Assembly: GCF_026151205.1 (NCBI RefSeq)
Contig: NC_087075.1
Location: 13,405,628-13,469,627 of the forward strand
Length of the DNA stretch: 64,000 nucleotides
Source of the DNA: Bolinopsis microptera
Lineage: Eukaryota; Ctenophora; Tentaculata; Lobata; Bolinopsidae
Direction of reading: 5' to 3'
The first letter of the stretch is position 1; every line of letters starts with the position of its first letter. Below the pieces are notes generated by a model. The model saw only the letters and a program-made list of their open reading frames with translations, was not told where the DNA came from and did not search any database. Positions 22,231-63,000 of the stretch are shown in pieces. A program made the position numbers and the translations under genes.

Positions 22231-22639
22231 AGCGTCCGGCCCAACAAGGGGAAGTCATTACCCGGCCTTACCCGACCTGGTTACATCACATCCCACACTC
22301 TACCTACCACGTGACACAACACGTGCTCTGACACGTGCTGCGCGGCGTCACACGTGACACAATACAGATAACAGTATCTGTCACGTGACACAGATAGCAG
22401 TGCGTATCTGACATGCCGTATTTCTACACACGCAGAGACTCTGACAGAGAGTCTGTAGTTAATGTCAACAGTATATAAGCAGCTATCCTAGTGGCCTATT
22501 AGCTGAGTTATATCAGTATATGACGTGGTGTGAGCACTGTGTTCTGATTGGTTAATACTGAACAATACCATTAACGTTAGTAAAGTTAGGATTGTAGGTA
22601 TCTGCACGATATAGACGTCATTTTCCCAGGTTCCTACTC

Positions 22640-22876
22640 CTAACTACTATAACTCCTAACTACTACTAGTAGTAGTATAGAGGTAATACTAACTACTATA
22701 ACTCCTAACTACTAGTAGTAGTATAGAGGTAATACTAACTACTATAACTCCTAACTACTACTAGTAGTATAGAGGTAATACTAACTACTATAACTCCTAA
22801 CTACTACTAGTAGTATAGAGGTAATACTAACTACTATAACTCCTAACTACTACTAGTAGTATAGAGGTAATACTAA
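22640..22876. repeat. 46-bp tandem repeat with internal palindrome, 5 copies
   Basis: ACTATAACTCCTAAC recurs at 22646, 22695, 22741, 22787 and 22833. Each unit holds the palindrome CTACTACTAGTAGTAG or a shorter form, so single strands could form a ladder of hairpins. Confidence 0.9.
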
Positions 22877-23695
22877 CGATTGTACTATTAACAGGCTGAT
22901 AACCACCTGCAGGTGTATAATGGTTTTTAAATCAGACAATATCAGTGGATAGCAGGATTAAATTAGAATATATTTTCAGATACTAGGTAAATTTATTATG
23001 CAGGTCATATTCTATTCAGTGAATTATATCCTCAGAATTTGAGGTAGATCTGACTAATATTATAGTCACCTGGAATGTGGACTCTTAAACCAAGGTCAAT
23101 TAAGTAATTAAGTATTTACTTGCCACTAAAGATGGGTATTTTGTAGACTACACTAGATTACAAAGTAGAGTATTAGCTGAGATTTGGGGATTTACCAAGG
23201 ACCAACAGTATTTTCCTCAAGTATATACTACTATTTAAGCAGGGAGCAGTTCATTGGCAATATAGCAAATCTATCTTTTTAGTTTGAGTCCGGTTAAGGA
23301 TTGTAGTTAGAGTACACAATTTAAACTACTAATTAGTAATTAGTAATTAGTAGTCCTATAGAGGTAATCTAAACCCCTGTAGTCAGGCGTACATTAGGAT
23401 CATTATTTAGATCAATGGGGTAAATCTAACCCCCCTCCCCCTTAAACAGGCAGTTCGATATAGCTAAAAAAGGCAATAAGTTACCCAATACCCAATGTTA
23501 ATCCGCTTGAAGAAGTTGCTTAGTTAACCTTAGTATATTCCCTATAATATAATATAACATAACATAATAATATAACAAGGTCACGCGTCATGTAACATGT
23601 ATGTAACACGCGTCACCACCTAATAACATAACTAACAACCATTAACACTTCTAACTTTATGTTATAGGTTTAAAACTCTCCTCTCAACAAAATAC

Positions 23696-23885
23696 CAGCT
23701 CACTTAACAACATTACCACTCATCGCCACTTTAACATCACCACTTTAACATCACCACTATAACATCACCACTTTAACATTACCACTTTAACATTACCACT
23801 ATAACTATAACATTACCACTATAACATTACCACTATAACTATAACATTACCACTATAACATTACCACTATAACATTACCACTTCT
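23696..23885. repeat. Degenerate AACATTACCACTAT repeat
   Basis: A run of ACCACTTTAACATC and ACCACTATAACATT units of variable length (about 14-20 bp) fills this stretch. Confidence 0.8.
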
Positions 23886-25940
23886 CTCAACTTGTCTCAA
23901 GTCTCAACTTGTCTCATATTCTCTAATCACCACGTCTCTTAAAACTATGTGAGGTTATCTTCTTCATCGCCACATTTCCCTGTACAGTGTACACTGACAC
24001 ACAGCAAATCTCACTAAACTGTCAATCTCATACTGTCACTAGTCTGACTCTTATTCCACGGAGCTGTTTAAACTTTAGGCCGTAGGGCCAATAGTGGGGG
24101 CCGGGGGGGGGAGCAGCCGGCAGTATTAATGGATCACTGAATGTGGTCTGCATCATGTGTAGTTGAATGGTTATAATTTATATACAGTACAGAGTACAGA
24201 GTACAGAGTAGGGGCGTGCAGTATAGACAAGCAAGATTGTAGGGCTTAGCATTGATTCACTAGTAGTAAATAACAACACACTAGATATTAGTAACAAGTC
24301 AGTATCTTCCTTTGTTGATAAGAATGTGGTTTTCTCTTTGTTTGGTTCTAACATGCAATAGAATGATAACCACGCAATCATCAACTAAAGTTACCATTAT
24401 TTGAACTACTACAACACGTTTTATGATCTTCTAAAGAGATTTTCCATGACCCCATTATATTTTGAATTATATCAATGCAATTAGTAAAATGTGTATTAGT
24501 AAACCATAGAAGCTGTAATGAATTTTATAAAATAAAAAGGACTATAAATCTCTCATCTAGTATGTAACCAGTGTACCTTATATTATCTGGGTGTAACAGA
24601 ATAACGGAATAATGACCCAATTATTTTACAATTCTGCCAATTAAAGCCGCTACACATGCAGCAGCTACACTAATGTTCCTGAACACGCCTAATATCACGT
24701 GATACTACACCTAGCTCTCATTGGTCCTCCACAGCAAATGCAGCTCTCTGATTGGTCAGTGAGAACCCCAAATACCGACTCTAAACAATCCAGGAGCGTT
24801 TCCTGGTTTGAGTATTGTTATAACACAATACGAGACAATAGAGGGAATAGAGCTGAGGGAGCATGCAGTGCAGTAGTGGGGCTAGTAATGTTACATGACG
24901 TTATTATACGGGATATTATTACAGAGGGAGGTTATGTTTGTGTACAGGGACTAGAGATGTGAGGCATTATTCTCACTTGGCAGCTGGCTGGGGAGCTCTT
25001 TACTGTTCTCACTTGGCAGCAAATCAAAACATAACCACTGCTATATTGTGACCCACTATCATGTGAATTGTGCAGTGTTATATGTTCAATTTAAACTAAT
25101 TACAAGTAAAGACTACAAATCTATTACATTTATTGAGGACGTTACAGAAGGAATTGATTTAATGTAGTTGGAGGAGTCCTAACTCTCCTCACGTCCGAAA
25201 ATGGCGTTTCTCTTGTATCAAATATGTGTATTAATGGTCCATGTTTTGTTACATTATATAGGATTAATTGTACTTTCTTGTGTAACCCTCTGGAACACAG
25301 TTTTAACACATATTATCAGTATGAAAGTAGAGTATTATCAGTGTAAGAGGACAAAAACAATCTTATCAGGGCTAATGTTACCAGTTTTAAATTGTATTTA
25401 ATCAGAATACAGTAAGAACAGTAGTTTTAAACTAAGCCTTTATCTCCGGTCATAAAGCAGCTTAATTCTCTTTAACTCTAGTGAAGTGTATTTTTTACCA
25501 AATGACCAGGACAACCTAAAAAGGGATTTGTTTACAGTATTGAAGAGTTAAGGTACTGTACGATATACTTGAAGAGTGTAAACCTTGCACGGGGTAGTGA
25601 GTAACATGAACTATAATAAGTTTGACAAGCACACACAGGTTTCAAATAATACTTTTACTAGAGCAGTACACTTACTTTATATTTAACATGTACAATGTAC
25701 AAATTGTACATGTTACTAGAAGTGTAACAGTATGTACTGTATAGACTACCATATCATTACCATGCATTAACTGAGACACTCCCAGTTTAAACAGCCCCTA
25801 TTTAAAGAGCGTGTTACCCTCTATTACTACACAGTGCCACCCTACTATTAGTATTTCAGTGACTGTTACCATGGTAATTGGTAACAGGTTACTCCCAGTT
25901 ACCATGGTAACAGGTTAGCAAGCAACCTTACTGCACTCAA
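23886..25940. other. AT-rich sequence with no convincing gene
   Basis: Short open frames at 24178-24384, 24699-24962 and 25201-25401 show no domains, splice pattern or composition supporting coding. A poly-G patch occurs at 24104-24112. Confidence 0.4.
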
Positions 25941-25946
25941 TCAGAA

Positions 25947-26186
25947 CAGTGTTAACTTTGCTCAATCAACTTTTAAACAGTGTTAACTTTGCTCAATCAA
26001 CTTTTAAACAGTGTTAACTTTGCTCAATCAACTTTTAAACAGTGTTAACTTTGCTCAATCAACTTTTAAACAGTGTTAACTTTGCTCAATCAACTTTTAA
26101 ACAGTGTTAACTTTGCTCAATCAACTTTTAAACAGTGTTAACTTTGCTCAATCAACTTTTAAACAGTGTTAACTTTGCTCAATCAG
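25947..26186. repeat. 31-bp tandem repeat, about 8 copies
   Basis: CAGTGTTAACTTTGCTCAAT followed by CAACTTTTAAA repeats with a precise 31-bp period from 25947, without visible divergence. Confidence 0.95.
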
Positions 26187-28063
26187 ATTAATGGTGTCAA
26201 CTCATCTGGCAGACGTTTTACTAACAGGTATTGATTGAAACTTCCTGTAATTGATAGAGTTTCTCAAGATAGCTGTGTAATGAGACGAGCTGTAATATAA
26301 GGTTCCTGGTTGGGTAATAATAAGGTTCCTGGTTATAGACTGTGTGCTCTGAACCGTTACTAACCGTTACTAACCGTTACTAACTGTTAACGACTGTGGA
26401 GTGAAGAAATTATAAATGTTCTGAATTACCTTGTCTGTGTTTTTTGAGCAATGTTATAATTTATGTAAGAGAAATAAAATGAATACAATTATTAAGGTGT
26501 TTTAAAACATTTTACTGAAAAGACTGAAACGTATAATAACATATTCGCATGTTTATGCTTCATAAACATAACATTTGGCGCAAACAAAACGATCGGACCA
26601 ACATGAAACACGTCTTGTTTTCTCTCGCTTGAAAACCAATAATTTAAATTGACATTTGAATGTGGTATCATAATAATATAATATTCTCTCAATTCAGCAG
26701 TCTGTCAGCTTGTATCCACTACCCAGGCCAGGATACCAGGATACTTTGTATCCAGGGTAGATTATAGTTTATTTCAGTCTGATTCTCCATAATATGTTCA
26801 GTGTAAACCAATTAGTAACCTCGGTCTCCCAGTGTAATGATAATAATATGCTACAGTGTAAGAGGTATAATGATCTATAATACGCTCTTCTGCCCGCTAA
26901 ACATATAAAACCTGAGACTAACACACTGTACTTTACTGTACTTACTGTACATTACTACTGTAAAAGTAGAAATGTTGCTTCCCTCGTTGTTAAAGTTAAT
27001 GGGAGCACATTACTTATAATGCATCATAATGGAATAGTAGAAAAGTGTCAAGTCTCCTTCAAATTGGATCGTTACTATAGCAACCGTTATACTATTAAAT
27101 TAGTAAATTATCGATCTAATATTCTAGTTAACCCTTCCATTAACTCTCTAAATAATAATATTAGCCAGTAACCAGTAACCAGTAGTCATGATATTAACTT
27201 AAAACCCAGTATAATCCAGCCAGCTTGAATTCTTGATAACCAATATGTTAGAAGAGCAACGACGCCAGTAAACAACTAAATGATAATTTAACCAATCAAC
27301 TGTAAACTAAAACAAATAATCATCTCGACATTTAAACGAGCTGCTTCAGAGCAAACTGTTCTGAGCTTTATTCACTAATTATGTCAAGGTCAATTATTAT
27401 ACTAATTATTATTCTAATAATTATGCGGATAATTAAATTAATTATACTAATTGTGTTGATTAACACGTCCTGTAAAGCGATGAAGAATAAACTTAACATA
27501 AAAACGTATTATAACCAACTTTCTAATTCACTACTATCACGGACAGTTAAATGAGGGTTGTAACCAAATTCGCGTTAAAAAATATTCTATTATTTACTTA
27601 ATTTAATATTAATCTTTAATAACCTAGTCAATAGTGGTGACAACCTCCGTGAAAAAAGGAAAACAGTGTCTGATTTAATCAATTGTGCTGTAAATATAAA
27701 CTTGTTTCAGTCGGCAGGCTGACAATTTTGTTTTTTCTCGTTATAAAGGCAACATCCTGTAAATGTGAAACTGTTCAACCTAAAAATCAAATAATTTATA
27801 AACGGAAATGCTCCTTTGAACGATTATTTTTCGTTTAAGTCTTTTCTGTACAAATATATAATCAATATCATCAATAAATTACACTAATAATACGACTCGC
27901 ATCCTGATAATATATAAGTTGTAAAACACAACTTTTTATTTCCTTATAAATCCTCAATTTCAATATTTATTACGATTTTATCAAACCTGTTTAATTAATA
28001 AATTAAACGTGTTAGATAAAATCACGTGTGTTTTACAACTTAGATCGACAGTAAATCAAGACG
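26187..28063. other. AT-rich region downstream of the cadherin gene; no gene seen
   Basis: The minus-strand cadherin reading frame stops at 28064, so its 3' UTR and polyadenylation signals should lie below this point. AATAAA-type hexamers on the minus strand (TTTATT on plus) are abundant here and cannot be ranked. Confidence 0.4.
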
Positions 28064-55334
<27,271 letters not shown>

Positions 55335-55420
55335 CTGAAATTATACAGACATTCAGACACCCCGTCCATCCCCATTTGACCAAAAGTTGAGGAATAAATG
55401 AGCAATGGGGATCTACCTTC

Positions 55421-55442
55421 CCCCCCCCCCCCCCCCCCCCCC
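55421..55442. repeat. Poly-C tract
   Basis: About 22 consecutive C in the intron upstream (transcript sense) of exon 55334-55165. Confidence 0.9.
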
Positions 55443-55756
55443 ATTTTTGGAATCAAAAGGAGTTAGTTTTAGATGTCGTGTATTCTCCAGCTGTATTTTT
55501 GATAACCACACTTAGCTGAGGACTAGGGAGCATCCGTTTCATTGTACCTTATTTTTATTTATAATAAACTAAACCCTGCAATAGTATTTATGTATTAATG
55601 ACCCCTCTACTACTACCAGGATCTTACTTACAGCTAGATTCATTAATAACCAACATAACTCTTGTAATATACCAGATTAATGATATAAAATGAACCACAC
55701 ATTAATGAACTGACAACCTGTGCAAGGTTAAACAGAGCACGCCTCTCCACACTGTC

Positions 55757-55960
55757 ATAACACGTGGTACAACACGTGGTACAACACGTTGTACAACACG
55801 TGCTACAACACGTGCTACAACACGTGCTACAACACGTGCTACAACACGTGCTACAACACGTGCTACAACACGTGCTACAACACGTGCTACAACACGTGCT
55901 TCAACACGTGCTACAACACGTGCTACAACACGTGGTACAACACGTGCTACAACACGTAGG
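55757..55960. repeat. 12-bp array of CAACACGTGCTA, about 17 E-boxes
   Basis: Each 12-bp unit carries the palindromic E-box CACGTG. Variants differ only outside it (GGTA, TGTA, GCTT). The Val-Ala-Arg-type and Gln-His-Val frames are artefacts of the 12-bp period. Confidence 0.95.
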
Positions 55961-57035
55961 ATCACGTGATCTAAAACAACCAAACAAGTCAGCTCTATAC
56001 TCTAAGGTATAAGGTAGGAGATAGTAGAGCGGGTATTTAATCACTAAATATCTTAAAGGCTAGAGGGGTGGAGTCCGAGGAGGTTAACCCTGTTTAAGGT
56101 TACAGTGCTACTTTTTATTAAAGGTAAACCTCAAACTTTCGCGCGCGATATCTCAGAACGCAAAGTCTGATTTAGATCGGGTTTTTGTTTCTACTTGTTC
56201 CTCCCCAGCAGGACCCCCTCATCTCAACTAGTTTAATTATTCCTGGTAACCCGGCCTACTGTAAAACATTATATAATGTACTCTAATCTAATGTGCAGGT
56301 CACGTGACAGGGTTACTATAATACTAGGCAGGTTAGTTACTACATTATATAACATTAGGTTAGAGTGTACTGAGTTAGAGGACTCACTCCACGTTTCCAC
56401 ACCGTGTTAGTGTGTATTGAGGTTTGAGTGTTGTGTACTAGGGTTAGAGTGTTGTGTTAGACCTAGCTGAGAGCCAATAAGACTGCAGTGAGTTGAATAG
56501 CTGCTGTCAGATCATGTGTACTTTCTTTTTCTCTTAATCACTTTGTAATAGGACGGAAAAGAGGAGAATAACTAACTTATCTATTCTCTGAAGTTATTTA
56601 TACAGTAGCTAGTAAGAACCACTATCCGCTATCTGTTAACTTGTACTGTAAATCTATCTAATCTACAGTTGATGTACATCACACATTACAAGGAATGTTC
56701 CCACGACCACAAACAATACCTTCACATCCCTGGACTCTGATTGGTTAATAGCAGTCACGTGACTTAGATGAGACGTTCTGATTGGCTAATATCTGCTGTT
56801 TAATAAAAACCATTTCCTCTAAAACCACTGCTCTGTAAACACTACCTTTATCTACATTACATATCATATTACACAGTTCCTCTACCTCTACGTGCAAGCC
56901 GTGTGTAAACAAGAGGTGGGGAGTGTCTGCTTAAAGCCAATTAAATTTAAACAATTCTTCGTTCCAATTATATACCTATCCGCTAAGAATTTCCAATTAA
57001 TAAATTAGTATTTAATAATTAATTTGATAATTAGT
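55961..57035. other. Cadherin intron sequence, no gene seen
   Basis: Unique-looking sequence lying between the E-box array and the exon-donor array. Isolated CACGTG sites also occur (55965-55971, 56298-56305 region). No ORF is supported. Confidence 0.4.
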
Positions 57036-57038
57036 AAA

Positions 57039-60000
57039 TAACCTCCATCAGTAGCGAGCACAGTTAGCGAGATAACTTGATAGTCAGTATCAGGCAGAGG
57101 CAGAGCTACAGTTATACAGTATAGTGCCCACTCCCCGTATTATAATTAGTTAATTAGTTAATTAGTTAATTAGTTAATAACCTCCATCAGTAGCGAGCAC
57201 AGTTAGCGAGATAACTTGATAGTCAGTATCAGGCAGAGGCAGAGCTACAGTTATACAGTATAGTGCCCACTCCCCGTATTATAATTAGTTAATTAGTTAA
57301 TTATTTAATTAGTTAATAACCTCCATCAGTAGCGAGCACAGTTAGCGAGATAACTTGATAGTCAGTATCAGGCAGAGGCAGAGCTACAGTTATACAGTAT
57401 AGTGCCCACTCCCCGTATTATAATTAGTTAATTAGTTAATTATTTAATTAGTTAATAACCTCCATCAGTAGCGAGCACAGTTAGCGAGATAACTTGATAG
57501 TCAGTATCAGGCAGAGGCAGAGCTACAGTTATACAGTATAGTGCCCACTCCCCGTATTATAATTAGTTGATTAGTTAATTATTTAATTAGTTAATAACCT
57601 CCATCAGTAGCGAGCACAGTTAGAGAGATAACTTGATAGTCAGTATCAGGCAGAGGCAGAGCTACAGTTATACAGTATAGTGCCCACTCCCCGTATTATA
57701 ATTAGTTAATTAGTTAATTAGATAATTAGTTAATAACCTCCATCAGTAGCGAGCACAGTTAGAGAGATAACTTGATAGTCAGTATCAGGCAGAGGCAGAG
57801 CTACAGTTATACAGTATAATAGTGCCCACTCCCCGTATTATAATTAGTTAATTAGTTAATTAGTTAATTAGTTAATAACCTCCATCAGTAGCGAGCACAG
57901 TTAGAGAGATAACTTGATAGTCAGTATCAGGCAGAGGCAGAGCTACAGTTATACAGTATAATAGTGCCCACTCCCCGTATTATAATTAGTTAATTAGTTA
58001 ATTATTTAATTAGTTAATAACCTCCATCAGTAGCGAGCACAGTTAGAGAGATAACTTGATAGTCGGTATCAGGCAGAGGCAGAGCTACAGTTATACAGTA
58101 TAGTGCCCACTCCCCGTATTATAATTAGTTAATTAGTTAATTAGATAATTAGTTAATAACCTCCATCAGTAGCGAGCACAGTTAGAGAGATAACTTGATA
58201 GTCGGTATCAGGCAGAGGCAGAGCTACAGTTATACAGTATAATAGTGCCCACTCCCCGTATTATAATTAGTTAATTAGTTAATTATTTAATTAGTTAATA
58301 ACCTCCATCAGTAGCGAGCACAGTTAGAGAGATAACTTGATAGTCGGTATCAGGCAGAGGCAGAGCTACAGTTATACAGTATAATAGTGCCCACTCCCCG
58401 TATTATAATTAGTTAATTAGTTAATTATTTAATCAGTTAATAACCTCCATCAGTAGCGAGCACAGTTAGAGAGATAACTTGATAGTCGGTATCAGGCAGA
58501 GGCAGAGCTACAGTTATACAGTATAATAGTGCCCACTCCCCGTATTATAATTAGTTAATTAGTTAATTAGTTAATTAGTTAATAACCTCCATCAGTAGCG
58601 AGCACAGTTAGAGAGATAACTTGATAGTCGGTATCAGGCAGAGGCAGAGCTACAGTTATACAGTATAGTGCCCACTCGACTCCCCGTATTATAATTAGTT
58701 AATTAGTTAATTATTTAATTAGTTAATAACCTCCATCAGTAGCGAGCACAGTTAGAGAGATAACTTGATAGTCAGTATCAGGCAGAGGCAGAGCTACAGT
58801 TATACAGTATAATAGTGCCCACTCCCCGTATTATAATTAGTTGATTAGTTAATTATTTAATTAGTTAATAACCTCCATCAGTAGCGAGCACAGTTAGAGA
58901 GATAACTTGATAGTCAGTATCAGGCAGAGGCAGAGCTACAGTTATACAGTATAGTGCCCACTCCCCGTATTATAATTAGTTAATTAGTTAATTAGTTAAT
59001 TAGTTAATAACCTCCATCAGTAGCGAGCACAGTTAGCGAGATAACTTGATAGTCAGTATCAGGCAGAGGCAGAGCTACAGTTATACAGTATAATAGTGCC
59101 CACTCCCCGTATTATAATTAGTTGATTAGTTAATTATTTAATTAGTTAATAACCTCCATCAGTAGCGAGCACAGTTAGAGAGATAACTTGATAGTCAGTA
59201 TCAGGCAGAGGCAGAGCTACAGTTATACAGTATAATAGTGCCCACTCCCCGTATTATAATTAGTTAATTAGTTAATTATTTAATTAGTTAATAACCTCCA
59301 TCAGTAGCGAGCACAGTTAGAGAGATAACTTGATAGTCAGTATCAGGCAGAGGCAGAGCTACAGTTATAGTGCCCACTCCCCGTATTATAATTAGTTAAT
59401 TAGTTAATTATTTAATTAGTTAATAACCTCCATCAGTAGCGAGCACAGTTAGAGATATAACTTGATAGTCAGTATCAGGCAGAGGCAGAGCTACAGTTAT
59501 ACAGTATAGTGCCCACTCCCCGTATTATAATTAGTTAATTAGTTAATTATTTAATTAGTTAATAACCTCCATCAGTAGCGAGCACAGTTAGAGAGATAAC
59601 TTGATAGTCAGTATCAGGCAGAGGCAGAGCTACAGTTATACAGTATAGTGCCCACTCCCCGTATTATAATTAGTTAATTAGTTAATTATTTAATTAGTTA
59701 ATAACCTCCATCAGTAGCGAGCACAGTTAGAGAGATAACTTGATAGTCAGTATCAGGCAGAGGCAGAGCTACAGTTATACAGTATAATAGTGCCCACTCC
59801 CCGTATTATAATTAGTTAATTAGTTAATTATTTAATTAGTTAATAACCTCCATCAGTAGCGAGCACAGTTAGAGAGATAACTTGATAGTCAGTATCAGGC
59901 AGAGGCAGAGCTACAGTTATAGTGCCCACTCCCCGTATTATAATTAGTTAATTAGTTAATTATTTAATTAGTTAATAACCTCCATCAGTAGCGAGCACAG

Positions 60001-63000
60001 TTAGAGATATAACTTGATAGTCAGTATCAGGCAGAGGCAGAGCTACAGTTATACAGTATAGTGCCCACTCCCCGTATTATAATTAGTTAATTAGTTAATT
60101 ATTTAATTAGTTAATAACCTCCATCAGTAGCGAGCACAGTTAGAGAGATAACTTGATAGTCAGTATCAGGCAGAGGCAGAGCTACAGTTATACAGTATAG
60201 TGCCCACTCCCCGTATTATAATTAGTTAATTAGTTAATTATTTAATTAGTTAATAACCTCCATCAGTAGCGAGCACAGTTAGAGAGATAACTTGATAGTC
60301 GGTATCAGGCAGAGGCAGAGCTACAGTTATACAGTATAGTGCCCACTCCCCGTATTATAATTAGTTAATTAGTTAATTATTTAATTAGTTAATAACCTCC
60401 ATCAGTAGCGAGCACAGTTAGAGAGATAACTTGATAGTCAGTATCAGGCAGAGGCAGAGCTACAGTTATACAGTATAGTGCCCACTCCCCGTATTATAAT
60501 TAGTTAATTAGTTAATTAGTTAATTAGTTAATAACCTCCATCAGTAGCGAGCACAGTTAGAGAGATAACTTGATAGTCGGTATCAGGCAGAGGCAGAGCT
60601 ACAGTTATACAGTGAAAGCAGTATTAATGACATTCTCACTTTTCAGAACTAAGTGCCTAATATAATTAAGATAGAACATCTAAACAGTTTTATTCCTGTT
60701 CCATATGATCGAGGATAGTCAGGGCTACAAAACCTGACCAAGTTTAGCTCAATCCAGTACTGCGCGTTCAAGATATGAGGTTAAATATACCAAAAATAAA
60801 GGTTTTCTGGTGTGACATCATTGTAAATTATTTGGAGTATAACCTCAATATCTCACAAACTATACATTTGTGGTCTTTCTGAGTTACACTATCTGTTTCC
60901 TTTGGCAATTTCGGTTCAGAGTCAATTAAGTTTGAAACAAAATCTCAGTATATGTGAAAGGACTGAGGATATCAAGTTTGTAAAAGCGCGCGCGCGCGCG
61001 CGCGCGCACACATATAATAACCTCATATCTTCCACATTTAACGATTTTTTATAGAAATTCTTTCACCATCCTGTAGCACTCATGTGCTGAGTAGGATAGC
61101 ATTCAAATCATGTCTTTAAAAGATTTAGATAGATACTGAGGGAGAAAATTCATGTTTGTAAAAGCGCGCGCGCGCGCGCGCGCGCATGGCCCAGACTATA
61201 TCAATGGACGGCCACGGAAGGATAAAAGTACTTTCATACACACCAGCATGCTCATTGATGGCTTAAAATGAAGCTAAGACATACTCCTATCAGATCCACC
61301 ATAAGTTAGATACCATAATAATCATTAAATGTGTCTAAAATGAGGAAGCTTTGACAAGTGCGAGTGGTTTTGGCAAATTTTGGTATAAAATGGGCCCTGA
61401 GATCATATTTTTCTCATTAAAATCACATATATCACGAATATTTATGTGTATTGGGTGTATCCTCATTGGTATCAACCATTTCAATCATCTAGAGCAGCTT
61501 TCCTGATTCTTTATCTCATGAAAATGGGCAAAAAAGCTCATAAATAGTCCAAAATCGGTCATTTTCGCCGCTTTAATAACCTCATTCCTGGCACCCAGAA
61601 CACTTTGGGTACTCAAAACATGATTTTTCGGATACCTCAGACCCCTAACTAGCACATGGAGCCAGAAAGAACAGCATGTAGGGACTTCTAAATTTCCATG
61701 GTTGAGAACCCAATGTCACACTATTCGTTCATTAATCCTGCTTTCACTGGATACAGTATAATAGTGCCCACTCCCCGTATTATAATTAGTTAATTAGTTA
61801 ATTATTTAATTAGTTAATAACCTCCATCAGTAGCGAGCACAGTTAGAGAGATAACTTGATAGTCAGTATCAGGCAGAGCTACAGTTATACAGTATAATAG
61901 TGCCCACTCCCCGTATTATAATTAGTTAATTAGTTAATTATTTAATTAGTTAATAACCTCCATCAGTAGCGAGCACAGTTAGAGAGATAACTTGATAGTC
62001 AGTATCAGGCAGAGGCAGAGCTACAGTTATACAGTATAGTGCCCACTCCCCGTATTATAATTAGTTAATTAGTTAATTATTTAATTAGTTAATAACCTCC
62101 ATCAGTAGCGAGCACAGTTAGAGAGATAACTTGATAGTCAGTATCAGGCAGAGGCAGAGCTACAGTTATACAGTATAATAGTGCCCACTCCCCGTATTAT
62201 AATTAGTTAATTAGTTAATTATTTAATCAGTAAATAACCTCCATCAGTAGCGAGCACAGTTAGCGAGATAACTTGATAGTCAGTATCAGGCAGAGGCAGA
62301 GCTACAGTTATACAGTATAATAGTGCCCACTCCCCGTATTATAATTAGTTAATTAGTTAATTATTTAATTAGTTAATAACCTCCATCAGTAGCGAGCACA
62401 GTTAGAGAGATAACTTGATAGTCAGTATCAGGCAGAGGCAGAGCTACAGTTATACAGTATAATAGTGCCCACTCCCCGTATTATAATTAGTTAATTATTT
62501 AATTATTTAATTAGTTAATAACCTCCATCAGTAGCGAGCACAGTTAGAGAGATAACTTGATAGTCGGTATCAGGCAGAGGCAGAGCTACAGTTATACAGT
62601 ATAATAGTGCCCACTCCCCGTATTATAATTAGTTAATTAGTTAATTATTTAATCAGTAAATAACCTCCATCAGTAGCGAGCACAGTTAGCGAGATAACTT
62701 GATAGTCAGTATCAGGCAGAGGCAGAGCTACAGTTATACAGTATAATAGTGCCCACTCCCCGTATTATAATTAGTTAATTAGTTAATTATTTAATTAGTT
62801 AATAACCTCCATCAGTAGCGAGCACAGTTAGAGAGATAACTTGATAGTCAGTATCAGGCAGAGGCAGAGCTACAGTTATACAGTATAATAGTGCCCACTC
62901 CCCGTATTATAATTAGTTAATTAGTTAATTATTTAATTAGTTAATAACCTCCATCAGTAGCGAGCACAGTTAGAGATATAACTTGATAGTCAGTATCAGG

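Noticed and set aside
24699..24962. 87-codon ORF
   Set aside because: No recognisable domain, splice context or compositional support.
55702..56012. Val-Ala-Arg and Gln-His-Val repeat ORFs
   Set aside because: Products of the 12-bp E-box repeat.
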